From Chionis minor (taxonomy: Eukaryota > Chordata > Aves > Charadriiformes > Chionididae): 64,000 nt of DNA. The position numbers were made by a program, and so were the translations under genes. Positions 30,701 to 42,475 of this stretch are shown here, one piece after another (the first letter of the stretch is position 1; every line of letters begins with the position of its first letter). Where the stretch lies: positions 62,001 to 126,000 of the forward strand of contig VZSF01001309.1 in the NCBI GenBank assembly GCA_013398295.1, read 5' to 3'. The notes beneath the pieces were generated by a model. That model saw only the letters and a program-made list of their open reading frames with translations, was not told the origin of the DNA and ran no database searches.

Positions 30701-32693
30701 TCAGTGATTCTCCTGTGCGTCTGAGACCATCAGCTCTACCCAGTGGAATATTGATTTCCAGGAAATAATCTTCATGCAGCCATCTTTGCTTAAATATAGC
30801 ATGAAGATATACTTTTGCTCAAAAATAATGCCTATTCCTGCCATTTCCTACTGGAAATTGAATGTATTGCTCTATTTAGCAAGGTATTTAAACAATAAGA
30901 CAAAAACATATATAGATGTCTCCTTACTATGGAACATTTTACTATTTACATCCTAGCTACCATACATGACTGGAAATTTAATGCTTCTGGAGCAGTTGGA
31001 ACTGTGAAACAGAGGAAAAAAGAACAGGGCTGGCAGCTGTCTTAATGCACGGTAAAGCCAGGAAGTTGTTTAGACTGTCTTTGAACTTGGCCAGTATACC
31101 GGGGTACATATATCCGTCAGAAAAGGGAGATACTTTAAAGATCTCTTAGGTCAAGAACACATTTCATGACATCAAATATTTAATATTATCTAAGTAAATA
31201 AAATATCATATGTAAGGGATCAAGGTTAAAATAAAACATAGCGGCTGATCTCTTGTGCTGTTAAAAGATAGTGTGTTTTCCAAAGTCAAAGGGAGTTATT
31301 ATTTAGCACCCAAGAAAGCTACAGGCTACAGATTCTGTCTACCTTGCGACCTTGCTGTTTTGTGGCACTGAGGTTGTTAATAAACTGGTCAGGAAAATAT
31401 TTACTTCTTCACCTAGGGTTTTCTTTTACTTATGTATGCAGCTTTTTTTTCTGTAAAAGACCTTGAGATGAACCATGTTATTCAGGCCGACGGAGGTGTT
31501 GTGGTGTTGTTCTTTTGCAGATGACTGCAAACGAGCACGACACTGCTGACCCTCTCCATCTCACTTCTCTATTCAAGAACCAGAAGAAACCACGGCCCAT
31601 TTTTAAATTTTAGCTGTCGGAACACCTGGGTTCAGGCCTCAGATTAAAAAACCCCATAGGATTAAAATAACCATTTTAATTTGGCATTGTATTTAATTTT
31701 GCCTTCAATTTCCTGGTGAGACTTTTGCACAAGGAAATGATGTTGGAAAACCCACAAAATACAGTTTAGGATGGGATCAGAAAACCAGATAGGTGTATCT
31801 GGCTGCATGCTTAGGGTGTGTAGGAAACACTTGTTTCCCAATGTACTTTATTTTGAATAGACAGTAGAAATTCAGAGTTGGTAACCACCCAAAGAAGTGA
31901 TATGCTGGCTATTCTAGCTGGGATTTTCTCATTTTCCTTGTTAGAGCTGCTGCGTCTTGGATAAACGATTGGATTTTCTTGTGTACAGTCACCATGACTT
32001 TATTGCTTCCTCCACCCTCCCATCCCATCTAAATAATTATATTTTGTTTTAATACATAGCTAAAAATCTTTACAGGAACACTTGGACTCCCGTCCCATCC
32101 TGGGAAGGTGATGCGACTCGTATATTTGCCAGCACCAAGTAGCTCCGAAGCCAACGAGTATGTGGTAAGAGTCTTTTTAGGTCTGTTGGCCAACTGGGAT
32201 ACGTTGCATGATGGTTTTGGGGAAAATACATACTTTCCCCCACAGAAAACCAGTTAACTGTATTGTCAGCCTGCAAATCCATCCTTTGCTGCGCCAGCGA
32301 GATGCCGTGCCTGCTTTGAGATTAACCTGTTTTTCCCTTCTTTGCCCACAAAAGCCTCTGAAACAAAAGAGGAGGTTTTAGTATTATGTAAAAATCTTAT
32401 TATGGAACAGGTAAAATGATTCATGCCCCTGGCAGACGAGCAGTTGAACTTGGATCCAGTCATTGTTTTCAGTAGACTGATTAAACTTGGATCTTAACCT
32501 CTAAATGCAAAGTCAGCAGAAATGATCAGTGTCCAGCACTTACCGAGCAATGTTAGATGGCAGATTCCAGTTTTGTGTCAATATAATCCATCTTCAGTGT
32601 CAGGAGTAAAAAGAAAATAATATTTGTATTTTGATATCATTTGTCTGTGAAAATTAGTTTTCATGATCTTTTTAATGTGAAAATCTGACTTTC
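30701..32693. other. Unique AT-rich non-coding sequence
   Basis: No repeat or gene is recognised. Minus-strand frames at 32,070-32,463 look moderately protein-like but have no motif I know and no clear splice boundaries. Confidence 0.5.
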
Positions 32694-32746
32694 AAAAAAA
32701 AAAAAAAAAAAAAAANNNNNNNNNNAAAAAAAAAAAAAAAAAAAAA
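32694..32746 (+). repeat. Poly(A) run interrupted by a 10-N assembly gap
   Basis: A runs at 32,694-32,715 and 32,726-32,746 flank ten unresolved bases (32,716-32,725). The true length is unknown. No recognisable retroelement lies upstream, so whether it is a retroposon tail or a simple repeat cannot be decided. Confidence 0.95.
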
Positions 32747-34193
32747 TCATGAATCCAGCATGATTAACCCCCTTTTTCCTCTCAAACAATGACTTTTTGT
32801 GGACCAGTGCAGCTGCTGCAGCAGCCACCCATAAAATTATCTACAGCTCAGAGAAATGCAAAACTAAATGCCATATTTTTGGATTGTTAAGTGTCACTTC
32901 ACTGAAATGTGCTCATGGTTGAATAGCTCCCGTTTATTTTCTAGGGATGGCTAAAAATGAGGAAATTGTGACAATTCTTGAACATTTTCAATTGCTTTTC
33001 CTTCTGTTGTCCTTGCTGAATAGGGAGAATGATTTAATTTCTGGAGATTTTAAGGGAAAAATATTCCAAATGTTTGGTTTTGCCAGTACTTCACCTCTTT
33101 TTCTCCTTCTTCTCATATTTGCCGCTGAAAAGAGGAGAAAGTTCAGCAATGGGGAATGAGATCCAGGGGAAAGCAGGGGGGAAGAGAAGACGACCTGAAA
33201 TGCGCTTTATTTCAGTGAAAATGATAAAATGGAAGATTGTAGCGTGAAGGTGAACATTTTCAGTGAAAAAGCTTTGTAAAATCCTTAAGAGGACTGAAGA
33301 GAAGGGGGGAAATACTAAGTCCAACATGTCTTATGTGCTTGCTTCATTCAGACTGGTTTTGGGGACTGGGAGGGATGCCTGCCATGGGCATGGTACCACC
33401 TTGTCCCGAGGACCTCCCGGTTGCTCAGCAGCTAAAACCAACGTGTTTGGGGAGAACTGGGGCTGATCCATGACGGAGCTGAAGGCAGAGCCATGGGGAG
33501 TTAGAGAACTAGGGCTTTCCCACCAGCAGGATTATCTCAGAGAAACCATGAAGATGAAAGAGAGAAAAAGGCATAAATTAGGTATTTGTATGTGTCTTCA
33601 CTGGAGTGAAAGGGAGGAAGGGGAAAAAAAAAAGTGCATAAATAATTAATTAATCCCCCCCAAATGTCTTTGAAAATACCAACAACTATCTAGATAAGAG
33701 GGGAAGTGCTGCCTTATTTCAGTCCTTATTTCAAAGGAGCAATAGACACCCTGTGACACAACAGCCTGATGGGGCTTTTAAAGATTAAAAATAGCTTAGG
33801 AGAAGAGCCATCGAAATGGATTATGAACTGGCTTATGGAGATGAAACCGAGGGTGTCAGTGAAAGAGAAAATTCAGAGTGAGGAGGGGAAACAAGTGGGG
33901 TCAGTACTATGGGGCTTTTTCCTGATTAATTGTGAATGTGGGTGACCTTGGTGAAGGTGAAATTTCAACATAGGTTTGCACAGTGCTAATCACACAAGGC
34001 TGGAGTGTAGCAGCCAAAGACAACCAAGCAGACAGACAATTCAAGAGAGTTAAAGTTAATTATAAAGATGAACAAGCTATTCGTGTCGTTTAGCATATGG
34101 TACCATGGTTTTAAACTATTGAGATGAAAACTTTCGTTAGAGGATAACGTGGTCTCAGCTAAAAGGGAAGTTTTGATGGCTGGGTTGTCCTGA
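32747..34193. other. Unique non-coding sequence
   Basis: Nothing coding or repetitive is recognised apart from short A runs near 33,625. A somewhat GC-rich patch lies at 33,350-33,490. Confidence 0.5.
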
Positions 34194-34833
34194 TCTTGAG
34201 CCAGTGTGTGCCCAGGTGGCCAAGAAGGCCAATGGCATCTTGGCCTGTATCAGGAATAGCGTGGCCAGCAGGAGCAGGGCAGTGATGCTGCCCCTGTACT
34301 CAGCACTCTTGAGGCCACAGCTCGAGTGCTGTGTTCAGTTTTGGGCACCGCAGTATCAGAGAGACATTGAGGTGCTGGAGTGTGTCCAGAGAAGGGCAAT
34401 GGAGCTGGCGAGGGGTCTGGAGAACAAGTCTTATGAGGAGTGGCTGAGGGAGTTGGGATTGTTTAGCCTGGAGAAGAGAAGGTTGAGGGGAGACCTTCTC
34501 CCTCTCTACAACTCCCTGAAAGGAGGTTATAGCCAGGTGGGGTCAATCTCTTCTCCCAAGGAACAAGTGATAGGACAAGAGGAAATGACCTCAAGTTGTG
34601 CCAGGGGAGGTTTAGGTTGGAGATTAGGAAAAACTTCTTTATGGAAAGGGTTATCAGGCATTGGAACAGGCTGCCCAGGGAGGTGGTGGAATCGCCGTCC
34701 CTGGAGGTATTTAGAAGCCGGGCAGACGTGGTGCTGAGGGACATGGGTTAGGGGTGGGTTTGGCATAGGTTTATGGTTGGACTCGATGATCTTGAAGGTC
34801 TCTTCCAACCCAAGTGATTCTATGATTCTATGA
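34194..34833 (+). mobile_element. CR1 LINE, readable ORF2 C-terminus and complete 3' end (about 640 bp)
   Basis: The best preserved CR1 copy here. From 34,204 one frame reads [20 protein letters not shown], then [21 protein letters not shown], then [20 protein letters not shown]. This is the familiar tail of CR1 ORF2, downstream of the reverse-transcriptase catalytic core. Between about 34,530 and 34,551 a one-base change shifts the frame. The rest of the ORF2 tail ([30 protein letters not shown]) continues in the adjacent frame to a TAG at 34,749. The 3' untranslated block and gattctatgattctatgat terminus end at 34,833. The catalytic domains are absent through 5' truncation, so the copy is dead. 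Minus-strand frames over it are shadows. Confidence 0.97.
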
Positions 34834-35219
34834 TCTACAAACCGTAGTTGCCCTGTGATGTCTCCCCATTGTCAGCAGATGCTGATTAATGACCTTACAA
34901 GCGAGCCCAGTGTTGACTGGACTCATGGCTGGAGATGTCGCCTTGGTCTGGACTGGCCCCGGTGTGCCGGGCAGGGATTTGTGAGGGTGCAGAACTGTGG
35001 TCTGAGTTCAGAACAACTGTGAAAAGCTGACGATCAGATGCGTGGATGCGCTGTTCTGACACACCTTCCTCCTCCCAGCACCGGAGAGGTTTCTGAGGAA
35101 AAGCTGCACTTAAAAGAGTTTTATCAAAAAATGCCATTTGGAAAACTGAAGCTAGGGGGGTGGTGCGATTTTTCTGATTCCTTTTTAGGGTTTGAGTATA
35201 TCCCTTGACTATTTGGCAG
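34834..35219. other. Unique non-coding sequence
   Basis: Spacer between the CR1 copy and the candidate exon. The minus-strand frame 34,895-35,227 shows no motif. Confidence 0.45.
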
Positions 35220-35549
35220 CTAGGCAATGTTCAGCGGCTTGGTGATGCGACGATGCTCTTTAAAGGCAAATACTGTGTGATTGTGAAGGTGGACTTCATC
35301 CAACAGATCATTTCTGCTAACTTCTGTGACATGGACAAGATCCCAAAAGTTCGTCTGCATTTTCAAAGTCACTAAACTTCTCAGGGCAGCCAGAAGGGGC
35401 TGAGCGTTTCTTAGGATGTATTTTCTCATCATGTTTTCGGAGCTTTCACCTGAAAATGGATCTAGACCCAAATACTCTCTGAAGCTCAGGCTCAGGACCG
35501 AGTCTGAACTCTGTGACTTGCTCACTTCTTCTTGCTTCTCGTCATCTAA
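35220..35549 (-). other. Candidate unassigned exon with splice acceptor
   Basis: On the minus strand, 'tgttttcctcccgttag' forms a strong 3' splice-site match ending at 35,550. The following sequence is open for about 110 codons to a TAG at 35,220-35,222 (starting one base into a codon). The peptide looks like ordinary soluble protein: acidic start (DEKQEEVSKSQSS), then SFREYLGLDPFSGESS, then a helical-looking stretch (RNAQPLLAALRSLVTLKM), then NFWDLVHVTEVSRNDLLDEV. An internal caggtgaaag at about 35,448 is a possible donor, so the true exon could be shorter. I cannot name the gene. Length alone is not significant in 64 kb; the acceptor plus peptide character is what raises it. It lies on the same strand as the frame at 15,505-15,891. 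Confidence 0.3.
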
Positions 35550-36329
35550 CGGGAGGAAAACACAGACCTTTGTGGTATTTCAGTGTTCTGGGTTCATACC
35601 TGGAACCGGAGACAGGCAAGAAATGTGTGAGGTAAAAATTAACTGAACTTTTTTCAGACCTTAAATTTGTTTTAGCTCTGGCACATTTTGTCCCAACCAA
35701 TTTGTCTGTCTCTAATGCAGTGTAAATAGCATAAAGCAGTTGCTTTGTGAAATATGTGACGTTTGTAGAAAAGTATATATAGCCTGGCTTCCAAAATCAA
35801 TATAGTAAACCCTTGATATTGCATACTGAAGTTCATTTCTGTTTTGACATATCTTCAAAGTAAGATATAGAGTCCATTACTTCACATGCTTTTTAAATTT
35901 AAACACAGCAATTTATGTATTGATGAAAATGCGTAAGTCGTAATCTTTATGAATGGTTTTTGGAACCCATTTATCAGAAATCTCTGGTTTTATTTTGTAC
36001 GCACTATTCCAGTGGCTTGTTTGATTTAGCAGAGAGTCTGTAGATTTCCATGGTTTTGAACAAACGGAATTGCTGAACAAGCTCCTTGGTAGCGGGGCTC
36101 TGTAACGAGGGACTAAAACTGCGCAGAGCCACTTGTACCTGCTGGCTGGCAGTAATGGTGGAAATTGCATTTTATTTTTTGTAAAGACTTTTATTAAGAA
36201 ATGTTTTTAGAGGGACCACGGCATTAGGCACGTGGAACTGTCCCCTGATCTATCTTCTCCTGCTGGTGTGACAAGTGTGCCAGCTCAAGACCTCATCTTT
36301 TAGAGGGATATAATGCCATCACTAACACC
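35550..36329. other. Unique AT-rich non-coding sequence
   Basis: No feature recognised. Confidence 0.5.
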
Positions 36330-36500
36330 ACCATTCCTGACCGGCATCCCCCGACTCCTGCCCATGGTCCAGCCCCTGGGCTCAGCCCAGCCCTGGGCTG
36401 TCAGGCCCTGTCCCAGCAATGGTGCCATGTCCTGATGTCCCTGCCTGGCCTCAGCCAGTCCCCGTCCCCACAGAGGTGCCTGAAGCCCAGGGCAAGACAT
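36330..36500. other. GC-rich block with dyads
   Basis: A sharply bounded GC-rich stretch of about 170 bp is full of cagccc/gggctg words. At 36,383-36,400 the arms cagcccag and ctgggctg flank two bases. The family is unknown; it could be a decayed GC-rich repeat. Confidence 0.5.
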
Positions 36501-39500
36501 AAAAGCAATTTATGTTTGTGAGGTTTCAAAGGTCTGAGCTCCAAGTGTGGCTAAGATAGCAAATCTAATTTAAGCTGTTTATCAGCTCTTTGTTAATTTA
36601 ACTTTCTTAACGGTTCTCCCAGACATGAGAGAGAAAATAGAATATCTCAGCCTGCCGTGCAGAATGATATGTTATCTAAATCTGGTCATCAGAATAGTTT
36701 CAAAGTATTTACACCTAAACTTACAGGTTTTTCCAAAATACATGAAAACCTTCATCGAAGCAGAGAGGTTTTGATGCTTTTTTTGCTTTAATCCAATAAA
36801 TCAGCATCGCTTCTTAGCACGTGTCATGAAAGCCATGTTTGAGATTGTAGAGGGGTGGTGTTGGTGGTAAAGATGAAATGGATAAAGGAAAAAAACCTCT
36901 TAAATTTCTGTGCTTGGCATCTCTTTTTTCTGTTTAACCCACGGGACTTCTATTGGATGGATAATAAGCAAGTAGAAGCAAAACTAAGTTTTCACCTTTG
37001 CTACCAACTCATCAAAGCAAAGCCGTGAAGGCTTCTAATCTAAGCAGCCCTAATGAGTCTGACTGTGTCCTGACACTTCTCTGCCCTCCGCTTCCTCTGC
37101 TTATTGCAGGCAAAAAGGATGGAATTAATGAAAAAAGGCCAACTATTGTTCCACTTTGTTTGTTGATGTGTATGGGAGGCATGATCTGCCCAACTTTACC
37201 CGGCACATGCTGCTAGGTTGCTTTCAGAATAGCATGGCCGTCGGTGTGAGCGGTCTTTGGGGCAGCAGGACCAGGGCTGAGGTGGAGTAGGAGAGTAGGA
37301 GAAGAAATGTCGGAGCTCTGGCAATGGGGAGCCCTTCGTAGGGCCGGAAAGAAAACTGTGGCTCACGATTCACATTTCTTTTCCCAGGTGTGTGACTCTC
37401 CGCACACTTTCTTTGACATATAAGCAAGGAGAACGGTTCTCCAAGTTCCCGTGAAAGGGTTTCGAAACACTGAAATAAAACTTAGTTAAGCTGAGGAAAG
37501 TGCAGAGCGGGTGCGGCTATGCTTATTTTGGGACACAAGCTTGTTTCTGCGGGATGCTGGATCGTGCTGTACCCTCTCAGGGACTCTTAACAAAAGTTTG
37601 CCGTGGGCTCTGTGAGTAAATCCCCTAACTTCATCCCTTCGTCAGGTCATTGCTTTCCCCGCTACAAAGTGCTCTTTTAGGAAATTAATCAAGTTGTAGC
37701 TATGGAGTATTTTATACCTTTTGGGTGAAGTCCTGTATGGAAAATTTCCCTTGCCTTCAGCCAACATACGCAGACGGTCTTTGGGTTCTATACCAGGAGC
37801 CTCCTGTCACCTTCAGGTACCACGTGTCTTATTTACAGCCAAAAGGAATGGAGGCAGCCGCACCATTTAGTCTTCAGGAGAGGATCTGCTTTTTTTCAGC
37901 CCCTGGTTATTTGTGCAGTCGCAGCAGTACTAGCAAGAGCGCTGTCTGCTCTTAGGCGGCGTAAACCCAACTTCCAGGATGTCTTATTTGGAGCTGATGC
38001 CTCCATCGGAGCCTGCAGTGTTTGGATGGAAAAATTAGTTATGTCAGCTCAGCCTTAAATCCTGGAACTGTTTTAAATAAACCCTTCTTCTCTTCCTGTA
38101 ACACTGGCACGCTGGGGCCAAGAAGCGGAGTTTGGGACATGGAGTATTTTCTACAAACCAAATTTATGTTGTTGGTTTTTTTTTTAATTACTAGACATTG
38201 TAACTACAGTGACTGTTCCAATCAGGATCAACATTAATTTCTCCCTAGCTTTCAAATGTTATAACTGCATTTCTCCCGACATGTTGGCATCTGTGTTGGT
38301 ATTTATAAATTTTTGCATGCTTTGACTGCCATGCAAATTGTTCCAGAAAGTACCCTCTGAGGAGCTGAAGTGAGAGAGATAACTCAGCAGTCGTAATAAC
38401 CCTGCCTTTTAAAAGATTATTTTGCAATCAAAGTTGTGATGTTTTTACAAAACGGATGCACAGAAAGTGACTCGCTGGCATCAGTAACAGGTAAAGTTTG
38501 CATTTACAAATGGAAGAGCGATTCTGCTCCTCTGAACTTCCATATATACTATCAGTTCACGTTTTGATTCGGTTTTATATTTGCTTACAAATCTAAAAAA
38601 AGCTCGTGTGTGCAGTGTAGGGGCATCCTGGCTGATAGTAGCTGTTCCCTAGGGAGTACGGTCTCAAACTTGTGCCAGGCAGAAAAATTACCGAGTTATT
38701 TAATAGGAGCAAATGGGATTTATGCATTCTTCTTGTATGTGAAAAATTATGCAAATTTGTCTGTGAATGTTTTTAATCTTTCGAGCACAGTCCCTCTGCC
38801 GTGGATATTCCATCTCATATTGATCCCAAGGAGAAGAGGCGGTGCTCAGTACCTGGCAGTGTGCAATCCTTCCTTATTTCCCCCTCCAGAACGTTGCCTA
38901 TGGACTGTCAAATCCCATCCGTACGTGTTTGAGTGGAGCTGCTGCTCGAGGAGGGGCAGAACCTGTTTCGTAGACAGTGCAAGCTTCCAGACCTTGGGAA
39001 GCCATGGGGAAAGGTTGGTATTTCGTTCCCCGTACATCGCTGCAATCAGGTAGCTGGTGGCGTGGCGTTAGCCTGGAAGAATGAGGCGCTCTCCTGCCAC
39101 TCCCTCTGTTACTTGATCATCCCCAAGCTGGAGATATTCTCCACTGTTGTAAGCTCCTGTAAGCTGGATGACATTCCAGTGCTCTGAGGTCTAAAGGTAT
39201 TTAAACCCAAACGTTTGAGGATGAAATAGGATCTATTTATTTGGCTTTCTACCATGTTCTAACCAAAGAGATGGAGACCTGTGATGGGGTATGACTTCCC
39301 CTACCGAAATACATAACAAGGGAGCAGGGGAAAGTTTTGTCTTTGCTGAGGTAATCGGGAAAAGGAATAATATTGAAAGAGATAAAACCCACTGCTGTGC
39401 ATCCATCATAAAGAAAAGAGCAGCAAGCCCATTACTGCTTGCAATCCTCCTCTCGCCATTGCTGAGAACCTGACCTCTCCTTCCCTCCATCAAAAATAAA

Positions 39501-39596
39501 TTTGCCATAACAAAATTAGGTCTGTCCAGCAGGTTATTAGCCAACAGAATATATAGCTCAGCCTCTGAGCTCATCTGCTAAAACCGCTATGAAATC
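36501..39596. other. Unique non-coding sequence
   Basis: No gene or recognised transposon. The 147-codon plus frame 38,610-39,053 opens with a non-ATG codon and shows no domain. Frames at 39,233-39,574 occur on both strands. Confidence 0.5.
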
Positions 39597-39660
39597 CTGT
39601 CCCTGTTGAAATCACTGGGAATTCGGCTGTTGTTTTCAGAGGAACTCGGATTTCTTTGCA
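39597..39660. repeat. Relic of an old sauropsid dispersed repeat (tentative)
   Basis: ctgttgaaatcactgggaat followed by ttttcagaggaactcggatt resembles a motif pair (ccattgaagtcaatgggaa, then attgacttcaatgggancagg) that I know as widespread in reptile and bird DNA. I cannot name the family with confidence. Confidence 0.35.
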
Positions 39661-42445
39661 GGCTTTTGCACGGCTCTGAAGTTGCTTCTCTAAAATGACC
39701 TATTTACTTTTGTGTAAGTGGAATATACATACCTCAGATATTTATATTACCGTACTGTCAAATTGGTGCAACTATGAAGAGTTGGAAGTAACACTGATGC
39801 TAAGAGCGTTCACTATGTTCCCTCTGCTGATTAAAGTTTAAACTAAGTTTAGACTAAAGCAGATACATTAATGCATGAAAAAGTTGAATATTTAAACCTG
39901 AATGCATAAACTGATTACAGAAAAAAGCCTACAAAAAGATAAAGAGACATCTCGTAACATCATTTATTACTGATCCTTTTGTCACATCCCAGTTTATGAA
40001 GCGCCAATGAACTGGTCACACTTTTTCGCTGTGAAGTTCTCAGTCCACTAAACATTTCTCCTGCTCTCTTATTTTCCCCAAAATGTTGGGAATATGGATT
40101 TTAGGGCTGATGAGGGAAGTTTATTATCCTTTCTGTGAAGTTCCTTTCTGCTAGGAGTTATCAAGTCGCATACATGATGAATGTAACCCAGTTGTGCCTG
40201 TGTATCTGTCACCACTCCTCTCAGATTGCAGCCTCATATGATCTTAAAATAGCACTGAAAAGACATTAGTACATAGCATATACCTCTAGACCATATGCTA
40301 GGGATAAAGGAATCTAATTGGGGGTCTTTTTTTTTTTTTTTTGCATGTATTATAATGTTTTAACTTTGGTTCCTGCAAAGTATGTTTTTGCTTTCAACAG
40401 AAAGTACTAGAATGTATTTGACTCTGCTTATGCAAACAATGATTCTTGCCCTGCTTTTAGCTTGATTAATGCACTAATGGAAAAAAGCTCAGAGTAAGAT
40501 GTAACATAAATCTTAAGCTAATTTTTGGGTTTGGTTTTTGGGGTTTTTTTATTTAGTTTTTTTTTTTTTTTTTTTCTTAATTTTAAAAGCTATTTTAATC
40601 ACAGTATCAACCCTTTTGGAATGGGAATGTTGAAACCAGATCTTCTCTGCTACTGTCATCAGTATAGTTTCCTTTGAGTGAATACCAAAAAGGTACAGAT
40701 GATACGTACCTGATGCCTAACTTCTCTGGTGCTCTCGTGGCGAGCTCTGCGCACCCCGTTAACCGCTTTCCGTGTGTACTAACGCTTTCAAAATGTAGAG
40801 TCATAAATGTTGGTGGAAAATTAACTTACATTTGTTTAGGCATACTGCGTTTGAAATACGTCCTTGGGTGAGAATCATCCGTGCCACAAGCCAGCGCGGT
40901 GCAATTTATGCCTGATAGCCTTTGCACAGCGGTGGCTTGCGTTCGTGTGTGATTATGTCCACTTAGAAATGTTTGCTTACTCATCCAGGCAGGAAATAAA
41001 ACACTTAGATGCAAGTTATGTGTCAAATCACTCCTCGACAGCACGACTTGAATATCAGATTATGCTTTGCAGTTAATCCAGAACACGAAAATCTGTCGCA
41101 GAATGTTTTCTCAATACTTTTCTCAGTTATAACTGTTATTTGAAGAAATGATCAAATATGAACAGGGAAATCATGAGCAGCATCTGCTTAGAAAATAAGC
41201 AGGGACTATCTATGCCTCAATATAATCAAATGAGTTTATACATGGTTGGCTGTTTAGGCATTGCTGTAGTAAACATGATTAAAACAGCAAAGAAAAATGC
41301 TTGTAGTGCTTGAATAACAAATGAAATATCTCTTTTCTTTCCTTGTTTTGGCATGTAATATGTAGGAAGTACCCACATGAGTTTTTATGATTTATGTCCA
41401 GATTTACGTGCCCAGCTGGTACTCGGGAACGAGAGTGGGGCTGGATTGGCTTGGTGTGCCTGGTGTTACGGAGTGCCCGAGGGAGCAGCGGGGTATCTAC
41501 CGGTGGCCCCAAACATCTTTCCCCGCACCCTCCTCCTCGGTGTCGCTGGGGTCTTCTCCAACGTTACGCTCCTGAAGATTTTAAAGCACTGTTAGAATTT
41601 AAACCACGAACGGCCGAGAGAAAGGTAAGTAGGACTGGTTGTTAAACCGCTCTTATTTCTTCGCTCGCAGCACAAGTGTGCCACTGGCTCTAATTGCTGG
41701 AGGTGCTTTATGATATTTGCTAGCCCTTCCCTCTTAGCAGCAGCCCTAAATAAAGAGGAATGGGCTTTGCCATTTGTGTACAAACCCGGGCATCGCTGCC
41801 CGCAGACCTTTGCGCGCCTCTTAATAGATGGAAAAAGTATGAAGCGTGGGGGTTTGGGGCTGCTTCTCAAAACGTTTGTACTTTTTTTTTTTTTATTTTA
41901 TTTTCATTTTCTTGGCCTTTTTGACCCTGTGTTTGCTAAGATGACGCCGCTTCAAAGCACGCTTTGTCTTGTAACACCGGTCTCTTCTTCAGTCCTGTTG
42001 TACCGGTGCGTTTATTTGTGCTGCATTTTAAATATGAGCCAGTCGCCCGAGCAGAAGCTACTTTGCATCCTAGGTTTTAAATGTTTCTCAGATGTGAAGT
42101 TATTGATCAAACAGCCTTGGAAGCGGTAGTTGTGGCTGAAGCACAGCGTCTTATGGAGGAAAATTGGTATTATTAGCACCTCTGGGGATCTCTGTCCTTA
42201 TGTGCAGCAGTTTTGGAATCCTCCTTCAAACCCATCTGCTCCAAGCTAGCTGGCAAGCGAGAAAGCCAAGCATCTGCATGCCACTTGGTTGTGTACACAT
42301 CAAAGTGTTTAAATGGTCAGAAGTTCTGTCTCTGGTGTATCCGAATTTATTATTTTGATCTGCTTTTTGCTTCCTGACGGGTTTCAAGGCCAGGCTCTTA
42401 GCAGGGGAAGTAGGTCCAAAATATAATTAGGAACATTTTAAATTT
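39661..42445. other. Unique AT-rich non-coding sequence
   Basis: T runs lie at 40,327-40,342 and 40,557-40,575, the latter preceded by a G/T-rich stretch from about 40,526. No gene is supported. The 139-codon frame 41,710-42,129 crosses a T-rich tract and shows no domain. Confidence 0.5.
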
Positions 42446-42475
42446 TTTGGGTCGTTCGCGAACGTTTGGGTCGTT
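42446..42475. repeat. CpG-containing direct repeat around a 12-bp palindrome
   Basis: tttgggtcgtt occurs at 42,446-42,456 and 42,465-42,475. Between them, overlapping the first, is the perfect palindrome cgttcgcgaacg (42,453-42,464). The CpGs stand out in AT-rich flanks. Confidence 0.75.

Noticed and set aside
34463..34808. Minus-strand frames over the CR1 copy
   Set aside because: Antisense shadows of the CR1 ORF2 region.
38610..39053. 147-codon plus-strand open frame
   Set aside because: Opens with a non-ATG codon, has no domain and shows no exon boundary signals.
41710..42129. 139-codon plus-strand open frame
   Set aside because: Includes a run of Phe encoded by a T-rich tract and no recognisable motif.
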